Source: JACOMS01 sp051252005
GTDB lineage: Bacteria > Pseudomonadota > Alphaproteobacteria > Caulobacterales > Maricaulaceae
DNA: 64,000 nucleotides
Direction of reading: 5' to 3'
Assembly (NCBI GenBank): GCA_051252005.1
Contig: JBPOEZ010000002.1
Span: forward strand, 186,001 to 250,000
Positions 59,397 to 64,000 of this stretch are shown piece after piece. Each line of letters opens with the position of its first letter. Positions within the stretch are counted from its first letter, which is position 1. The notes under the pieces are model-generated. The model saw only the letters and a list, made by a program, of their open reading frames with translations, was not told where the DNA came from and searched no databases. A program made the position numbers and the translations under genes.

Positions 59397-60881
59397 TTAC
59401 CGCGTCAGCACAGATTTCACCGCCGCGCTCCATCCGGCGATCCGTTTTTTTCGGGTCACTGAATCCAGCTTTGGCGCAAATTGCGAGTCGCTAGACCACT
59501 GCGTTGAAATATCCTCAAGGCTTTCAAAAACTCCGGCCTGCAGACCGGCAAGATAGGCCGCGCCGAGCGCTGTCGTTTCCATTATTTTCGGCCTGTCTAT
59601 CGGGAGGTCCACAATATCCGAAAGTGTTTGCATGAGCCAATCATTGGCCGCCATACCGCCGTCAACGCGGAGCTTCTCAGGGGCAGCACCGTCATGTGAC
59701 ATGGCCTCCAAAAGATCATGAGTTTGGTAACAAACACTATCCAAGGTAGCTCTGACAATATCAATCGAATTGGTCGCACGGGTAAGGCCAAATATTGCGC
59801 CCCGTGCATCGGGGTCCCAATAGGGCGCGCCAAGCCCCGTGAATGCCGGAACGAGGTAAACCCCTTCGCGCCTTGGACTTTCCCTTACAAGAGCCTCTGT
59901 TTCGGGCGCTGACTTTACAAGTCCCAACTCGTCCCGCAGCCACTGCACGGACGCCCCCGCCATAAATATTGAGCCCTCTAAGGCATATGTTGTTTTCCCG
60001 CCCAGACGGTAGGCCACGGTTGATAGCAAACGATTTTTTGAGATCACGACCTCGTCGCCCGTATTCATCAGAACAAAACACCCCGTGCCGTAGGTGCTTT
60101 TAATCATGCCTTTTGAGAAACAACACTGGCCAATCGCTGCCGCCTGTTGATCCCCGGCTACGCCCAATATGGGAAGGCTTTCGCCGACGATGCCATCAGC
60201 CGTCACGCCGAACGCATCTGCGCAGTCCTTTACCTCAGGCAAAATAGACTGAGGGACATCAAACAAAGCTAAAAGCTCGTCATCCCATTCTTGACTGTGG
60301 ATATTAAAAAGGTTTGTGCGGCTCGCATTAGTAGCGTCCGTCGCGTGGGATTTACCGCCAGTCAGGCGGTATATCAAAAAGCTGTCCACAGTCCCAAAAG
60401 CCAGCTCTCCGCGTACGGCTCTTTCGCGAAGGCTTTCGTCTTGATCAAGTATCCACGCGGCTTTCGTTGCGCTGAAATAGGGGTCAAATAAAAGCCCCGT
60501 CTTTGCGGTTAAGGCCTCTTCTGTGTATCGTTCTTTGAGCGTTTCGCATTGACGGGCCGTCCGACGGTCCTGCCAGACAATGGCATTATAAACAGGCTTG
60601 CCGCTGGCCTTTTCCCAAATCAACGTAGTTTCGCGCTGATTGGTTATCCCTATGCCCGCAATATCAAATCCTTGGGCTTTGACGGATTTATAGACCGTTC
60701 GCAATGTCTCAAGGCACGTCATCCAGATCGCCTCAGGGTCATGCTCAACCCAGCCATCATCCGGATAAATCTGTGGAAACTCTTGTTGCGCGCTCGCGAT
60801 CATATCGCCTTGAGGAGAAAAAGCGGCCGTGCGCGTGCTTGTCGTTCCCTGATCAATCGCAAGTATGGCCACTTTTACCAT
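59397..60881 (-). CDS. glpK: Glycerol kinase
   Basis: 494 residues. ILAIDQGTTSTRTAAFSPQG is the start, ITNQRETTLIWEKASGKPVY and GTVDSFLIYRLTGG follow, and FTGLGAPYWDPDARGAIFGL and VDGGMAANDWLMQTLSDI close the ATPase fold. Phosphorylates glycerol. No glpF or glpD nearby. It lies downstream of the luxI block on the same strand but 64 bases apart, so it may be a separate unit. Confidence 0.97.
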   Translation of the reverse strand: MVKVAILAIDQGTTSTRTAAFSPQGDMIASAQQEFPQIYPDDGWVEHDPEAIWMTCLETLRTVYKSVKAQGFDIAGIGITNQRETTLIWEKASGKPVYNAIVWQDRRTARQCETLKERYTEEALTAKTGLLFDPYFSATKAAWILDQDESLRERAVRGELAFGTVDSFLIYRLTGGKSHATDATNASRTNLFNIHSQEWDDELLALFDVPQSILPEVKDCADAFGVTADGIVGESLPILGVAGDQQAAAIGQCCFSKGMIKSTYGTGCFVLMNTGDEVVISKNRLLSTVAYRLGGKTTYALEGSIFMAGASVQWLRDELGLVKSAPETEALVRESPRREGVYLVPAFTGLGAPYWDPDARGAIFGLTRATNSIDIVRATLDSVCYQTHDLLEAMSHDGAAPEKLRVDGGMAANDWLMQTLSDIVDLPIDRPKIMETTALGAAYLAGLQAGVFESLEDISTQWSSDSQFAPKLDSVTRKKRIAGWSAAVKSVLTR

Positions 60882-60945
60882 GAGAGACTCCCTAAGTTTT
60901 ACTCAGAGTATCTGTATGAACCTCGGCGTCAAATGCTATCTACTC

Positions 60946-61200
60946 TCACGTCTTTGAAGAGACGAAACTGCGCGCAATATGTTGTAGCGCGCTTTCCATA
61001 ATATCCTGCGTTAATGGCCTCGTTACCGGATCGTCCAGTAAGGCCTTTATATCATCCAAAAGATTTAGAGTTTTTTGACAGGCGGGGTTTGCAAAATGCA
61101 CGATATTGTTTGAGGTGTTCGCACTAGCTTGATTATCGCCTCGTTTATAAAGCGCTAAGATTTTATCTTCTTCGCTAATGTGCCTTATATTTTTTGCCAT
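60946..61200 (-). CDS. 84-residue protein encoded behind luxI
   Basis: ATG at 61200, four bases after the luxI stop (TGA at 61207-61205), with GGATGA overlapping it; a TTG at 61212 also reads in frame. Product is hydrophilic, predicted helical at the ends (ISEEDKILALYKRGD, LTQDIMESALQHIARSF), with one Cys (NPACQKTLNLLDDIKALLDD). No signal peptide. I do not recognise the family. Position right behind luxI makes a quorum-sensing-linked role possible. Confidence 0.65.
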   Translation of the reverse strand: MAKNIRHISEEDKILALYKRGDNQASANTSNNIVHFANPACQKTLNLLDDIKALLDDPVTRPLTQDIMESALQHIARSFVSSKT

Positions 61201-61204
61201 ATTA

Positions 61205-61879
61205 TCATCCAAACAAAGTGAGTGATGACACGGGTAAGCGCGTCAGGTGTGGGGCTCGTTGCAAAGGGAGTGTAATCTGGCATACGGGCTTCTGTATGCG
61301 ACTTAGGTCGCGCGTACGCTGCAAACTTTCAGGGCTCATTTCAGAGATCGCCGCAATATAATGCGCGTCATCATCTTTAAAATATTGCGGCAACCCTAAA
61401 GGCCGTGTCTTCCACATGCGTAGCGCCAAAGGATAAGATTTTTTGTAGCTAACCCAGCTGACATGGCTGATGCCCGCCGCTAGGCAATACTCAACGATGG
61501 CCAAACTAATGTGGGCTTGTGCTTCTAAGTTTCGGCGACGGGATACGCCCTGCTTTCTAACGAGGAACCTCGAATATTCAAAAACGTCATCTGACTGCGG
61601 TACGCCGTCAAATTCGCATAACGTAGAAAATACATCCGTCATCAAGTGTGGTTTGGTCGTTGGGTTAAGACGTGCCGTCGCTATGACCTCGCCGTCATCA
61701 TCATACTCAATGAAGTAAACCGTATCCTCGCGATCATAAGCATCTTTATCACGCCCCGAGGCCATATTTGGAATTGTCCAGCCAAGCTCATTCACGGCGA
61801 CGTGGAACCGCATAACGAACATGGCCTCCAAAGCCTCGCCGTATAGATCCCGATTTGCAGATGTGATAACGTGTACCAT
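61205..61879 (-). CDS. luxI: Acyl-homoserine-lactone synthase, LuxI family
   Basis: 224 residues from ATG 61879. Using its own numbering, the invariant LuxI residues are Arg24 and Trp34 (MRFHVAVNELGW), Asp45 and Asp48 region (DAYDRED), Arg70-type in ATARLNPTTKPHLMTDVF, and Glu101/Arg104-type in DVFEYSRFLV. Position 28, normally Phe, is Ala. The enzyme joins SAM with an acyl (or aryl-CoA) donor. Same strand as luxR, separated by a terminator-like hairpin and likely own promoter. Confidence 0.9.
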   Translation of the reverse strand: MVHVITSANRDLYGEALEAMFVMRFHVAVNELGWTIPNMASGRDKDAYDREDTVYFIEYDDDGEVIATARLNPTTKPHLMTDVFSTLCEFDGVPQSDDVFEYSRFLVRKQGVSRRRNLEAQAHISLAIVEYCLAAGISHVSWVSYKKSYPLALRMWKTRPLGLPQYFKDDDAHYIAAISEMSPESLQRTRDLSRIQKPVCQITLPLQRAPHLTRLPVSSLTLFG

Positions 61880-61932
61880 AAGCGCCCAATAATTACAGTC
61901 AAAGGTTGCAATATTTTGGCGTAATAAGAAAG

Positions 61933-61949
61933 CCCCCCAAAAGAGGGGG
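61933..61949 (-). terminator. Terminator-like hairpin between luxR and luxI
   Basis: On the minus strand CCCCC-TCTTTT-GGGGG followed by GCTTTCTTATT. It would end the luxR transcript and leave luxI to its own promoter. Confidence 0.6.
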
Positions 61950-61965
61950 TTAAACACGTACTTAA
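61950..61965. promoter_or_regulatory. Dyad TTAANNACGTNNTTAA upstream of luxI
   Basis: 16-bp imperfect palindrome (TTAAACACGTACTTAA on the plus strand) abutting the hairpin, about 70 bases before the luxI ATG. Possible lux-box-like site; not a clear consensus. Confidence 0.35.
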
Positions 61966-61992
61966 AGTTTATTGAATGGCAGGAGATACCGC

Positions 61993-62727
61993 TTAAAGAA
62001 TTATATGCCCATCACGAATAGCAATCACGACGCAATGCGCGCGGTTAGCCGCGCCAAGTTTCTTTCTTGCATTGGTAAGATGGTCTTTCACGGAATAGCG
62101 GCCGAGTGTCAGCAAATGCGCGATCTCGCTGTCCGTTTTTCCGCAAGCCACATAATGCAAAACGTCCACTTCGCGAGGCGTTAACTTCACCCGCTTGGCC
62201 TGTTTCCCCGCATCATAAATATCCAAAAGTTTGGAATATCCATGAATAGCCACGAGCTCTAAAGCTTCGATATCAGAAGCGGACACATCGCAATCCTGAC
62301 CGGCGTAAGAGACGATTCCAGGCGTTCTGTCGTGCAAATGAATAGGCACCGTCACACCAGAATCGAGCCCGTATTGGCGAGACATTTCAAAAACTTTCTG
62401 CCCTCGGCGGTTTGCAAGAGGGAGTAGATCAGCCCACGCAAACGCGTCTTCAGACACAAGAGCACGGTTGATCACAGGATCATGCAGAAGGAAGTTTTCT
62501 TTAATATATTCACTTTGAAACTCGGCCGGATAATTGCTCACGCCCAATTCTGCATAGTCCATATCCTGCAAGCTCGGATGGACAAGCTGCCCAACTGTCA
62601 CATGCGTAAATCCATAAAATTCACTAAAAGACTTAACAACGTCAAAAACCCCAAATTTATCGGTCTGGGTTTCAATCGCATTAATTGCCTGGAGTAGCCG
62701 GTCGCTAAACCTATCATTTTTTAGCAT
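61993..62727 (-). CDS. luxR: LuxR-family quorum-sensing regulator
   Basis: 244 residues. Autoinducer-binding domain (about 25-165) then a LuxR HTH (180-240). Conserved pocket residues by alignment to TraR: Tyr74 and Asp83-Pro84 (SEYIKENFLLHDPV), Trp98 (FAWADL), Gly124; the Trp57 equivalent is Phe70 (NYPAEFQSEY). HTH Glu186, Leu190 and Gly196 are intact (LTPREVDVLHYVACG). Regulates genes, probably luxI, in response to acyl-homoserine lactone. Confidence 0.93.
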   Translation of the reverse strand: MLKNDRFSDRLLQAINAIETQTDKFGVFDVVKSFSEFYGFTHVTVGQLVHPSLQDMDYAELGVSNYPAEFQSEYIKENFLLHDPVINRALVSEDAFAWADLLPLANRRGQKVFEMSRQYGLDSGVTVPIHLHDRTPGIVSYAGQDCDVSASDIEALELVAIHGYSKLLDIYDAGKQAKRVKLTPREVDVLHYVACGKTDSEIAHLLTLGRYSVKDHLTNARKKLGAANRAHCVVIAIRDGHIIL

Positions 62728-62741
62728 CTAAGCACCAAAGG

Positions 62742-62777
62742 AAAAACCGGAGCCTAAAATAACAGTAAGCCCCGGTT
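62742..62777 (-). terminator. Hairpin with T-run in front of luxR
   Basis: On the minus strand AACCGGGGCTTA pairs with TAGGCTCCGGTT (12 bp, two or three G-T) over a 9-base loop and is followed directly by TTT. Reads as terminator for the XRE gene; the luxR ATG is only 15 bases beyond. Confidence 0.7.
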
Positions 62778-62778
62778 C

Positions 62779-62807
62779 ATTATAATATTATATAGACTTG
62801 TTTCCAA
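62779..62807 (-). promoter_or_regulatory. Promoter of luxR
   Basis: TTGGAA (62807-62802) and TATAAT (62784-62779) with exactly 17 bases between them. The start site expected near 62772 falls inside the left arm of the hairpin at 62742-62777, so transcripts from here would lack that arm. Confidence 0.6.
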
Positions 62808-62810
62808 GTC
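62795..62810. promoter_or_regulatory. Inverted repeat overlapping the luxR -35 box
   Basis: GACTTGtttcCAAGTC, 6-bp arms with a 4-base spacer. Overlap with the -35 element is where LuxR-type or XRE-type regulators commonly bind. Which protein binds is not known. Confidence 0.5.
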
Positions 62811-62833
62811 GAATTTGCAGTGTCGTTCGCGTA

Positions 62834-63244
62834 TTAAGTTTCCGACGTTTCCAGAGCTTCGCAAAGCCGCAACAAAGCCGCCCGTGTATCGCCGCTATCA
62901 ATGCTGTCAAAAGACATCATAAGACGGTGGTTTTGCTTGCTGAGAAGCTTTTCGCTCCATGTGTCTTGTGCGAGCGGATTAGGTTCACCTTGGGCTTCAT
63001 CTTCAGACAGCCCGTCGAAAAAGAAATTCGGTTCCGCTTCAAAAATCTCGCAAAGGCTCCAAAGCCGACTTGCACCAATACGGTTTGCACCGCGTTCGTA
63101 TTTTTGAATTTGCTGGAAAGTCACACCGACCTTATCACCGAGTTCTGTTTGAGACATTTTGTGATTGAGCCGCAATAGTCGCAGTCTCATACCGACGTGA
63201 CGGTCGATTACTTTTGATTCTTCACTTAATTTTCTTTGAGCCAT
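62834..63244 (-). CDS. XRE-family HTH transcriptional regulator
   Basis: 136 residues after AAAGGTAACTAAA. HTH at about 15-70: DRHVGMRLRLLRLNHKMSQT, ELGDKVGVTFQQIQKYERGA, then NRIGASRLWSLCEIFEAEPN. This is the alphaproteobacterial XRE group found beside quorum-sensing and cell-cycle genes. The C-terminal 50 residues carry no recognised domain. It precedes luxR and may regulate it. Confidence 0.9.
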   Translation of the reverse strand: MAQRKLSEESKVIDRHVGMRLRLLRLNHKMSQTELGDKVGVTFQQIQKYERGANRIGASRLWSLCEIFEAEPNFFFDGLSEDEAQGEPNPLAQDTWSEKLLSKQNHRLMMSFDSIDSGDTRAALLRLCEALETSET

Positions 63245-63335
63245 TTTAGTTACCTTTAATACCGCGTAGAATACGGGCTTTGTTGTAGTACGCCGCCCTA
63301 TATCATAAATGGTGTAAAAACTAAAACAATTTAAG

Positions 63336-63349
63336 CGGTATAGTTACCG
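63336..63349. promoter_or_regulatory. Dyad CGGTA-TAGT-TACCG in the XRE/RDD intergenic region
   Basis: Perfect 5-bp arms, 4-base spacer, about 90 bases upstream of the XRE start codon. TAGTTACC recurs at 63247-63254 as a direct repeat. Candidate autoregulatory operator. Confidence 0.4.
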
Positions 63350-63373
63350 TATTAACACAATATAATTATCAAC

Positions 63374-64000
63374 TTATCGTATGTCATGTTTATCTCTACG
63401 CCTAACCCCGAACATAAGCTTGGTTTCGAGGCGTCCACGCAGCGCCGCATAGTAGGCCTTGAGAAAGGCCAGGTCTTGTTCTCCGATCGTCTTCTCCCAC
63501 CCTATTTTCTTGCGAATGCGCGGGGCCACGTCAGCTAATATCTTCGCTTCGTTCCGGCGGATGACATCTTCCAAAACATGCAACTCATGCACGCCGTAAG
63601 CATTAATTTGCTCGGACGTGAACGCGAATTGACCTTGCGGGGCGTCAACGCTCGCCTCTGCCAGATCAGAGGCCAGCATAGGGCGCGGCGCCGTCACAAC
63701 CCACGTTCCCGCAATTAAGTCTCCGGCGCGCAGCCTGTCTCTATTAAACATCGGAAAAAACAGGAAAATACAGCCCCAGATCAGTCCAAATGTCGAGATC
63801 CATCCATCCACAGAACTGATATTCGCCCCCAAAAAAGACAACGGCAAGAAGAACTCGATCTCGCGCAAAGCGTTCCTAGCAAAGACGGCATTGGCCGTAA
63901 GGCGGGCTTTGCCGCGTGCGGCGACCCTGATTTTACAAATACGTTTTCCGGGGGTGGCGGCTTTCGGCCCCATTTCGAAAAACATAAAATAAAAGCTACG
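63374..64000 (-). CDS. RDD-family membrane protein, N-terminus beyond right edge
   Basis: The frame stays open to the edge (RSFYF before the first ATG), so the start is outside the window. GPKAATPGKRICKIRVAARG is the RDD signature region; two membrane segments follow (about 45-60 and 62-82 of the visible part). The last 110 residues are a hydrophilic cytosolic tail (LEDVIRRNEAKILADVAPRI) not typical of the minimal RDD family. Function unknown, possibly transport. Confidence 0.75.
   Translation of the reverse strand, partial: RSFYFMFFEMGPKAATPGKRICKIRVAARGKARLTANAVFARNALREIEFFLPLSFLGANISSVDGWISTFGLIWGCIFLFFPMFNRDRLRAGDLIAGTWVVTAPRPMLASDLAEASVDAPQGQFAFTSEQINAYGVHELHVLEDVIRRNEAKILADVAPRIRKKIGWEKTIGEQDLAFLKAYYAALRGRLETKLMFGVRRRDKHDIR

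Overview
The window looks like chromosome of a free-living alphaproteobacterium of moderate G+C content (about half, judged by eye). It probably belongs to the Caulobacterales/Maricaulales/Hyphomonadaceae side. The clues are gene content and order: divergent rph and hrcA-grpE, a lysC/ubiG/DUF1178/nitrilase/grxC/comF/methyltransferase neighbourhood, mutT-argJ-ppiC-secA, accA/xerD/aroK-aroB, phasin-like proteins, UrcA, a TorF-type porin and a lipoprotein of the Caulobacter CC0125/CC1285 type. These placements come from recalled family features and synteny; no database search was possible. I saw no rRNA, CRISPR array, insertion sequence or prophage.

Layout. 1-3.5 kb: edge fragment of a LinD-like protein, rbfA, two phasin-like genes with a TetR regulator, and a small lipoprotein. 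3.5-9 kb: folD, thpR, nadA, grpE, hrcA, rph. 9-14.3 kb: two papain-like (NlpC/P60-type and Tae4-type) hydrolases facing each other, an epoxide-hydrolase-like enzyme, rpsU with a structured leader, and an operon GCS2 ligase - N-formylglutamate amidohydrolase - msrA. 14.4-15 kb: tRNA-Ser(GGA) preceded by a copy of its own 5' half, then a very small TTG-started ORF. 15-29 kb: dadA with an M14 carboxypeptidase lipoprotein, pheST, oxidoreductases, a LysR gene, a YegP-like protein, an M48 protease. 29-44.7 kb: carB, DUF805, urcA, lysC, a sulfotransferase/2OG-oxygenase pair, ubiG, a lone ParB-like gene, then DUF1178-nit-grxC-comF and mutT-argJ-ppiC with an orphan Flp pilin. 44.8-60.9 kb: secA, torF-type porin, accA, M16 peptidase, xerD with two exported/membrane proteins, aroK-aroB-corC-like operon, lipoprotein, glpK. 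60.9-64 kb: quorum-sensing block (XRE regulator, luxR, luxI, small ORF) and an RDD membrane protein leaving the right edge.

Most of the window is housekeeping. The parts that repay attention are: the LuxR/LuxI pair, in which each protein lacks one normally invariant residue and whose luxR promoter is embedded in a terminator hairpin; the Tae4-like amidase presented as a lipoprotein with no type VI genes nearby; the sulfotransferase plus PKHD-hydroxylase pair and the lone ParB-like gene, both sitting inside an otherwise conserved lysC-ubiG-DUF1178 neighbourhood; the duplicated 5' half of tRNA-Ser; and several small genes (14813-14971, 55045-55185, 60946-61200) that automatic gene callers may miss or misstart.
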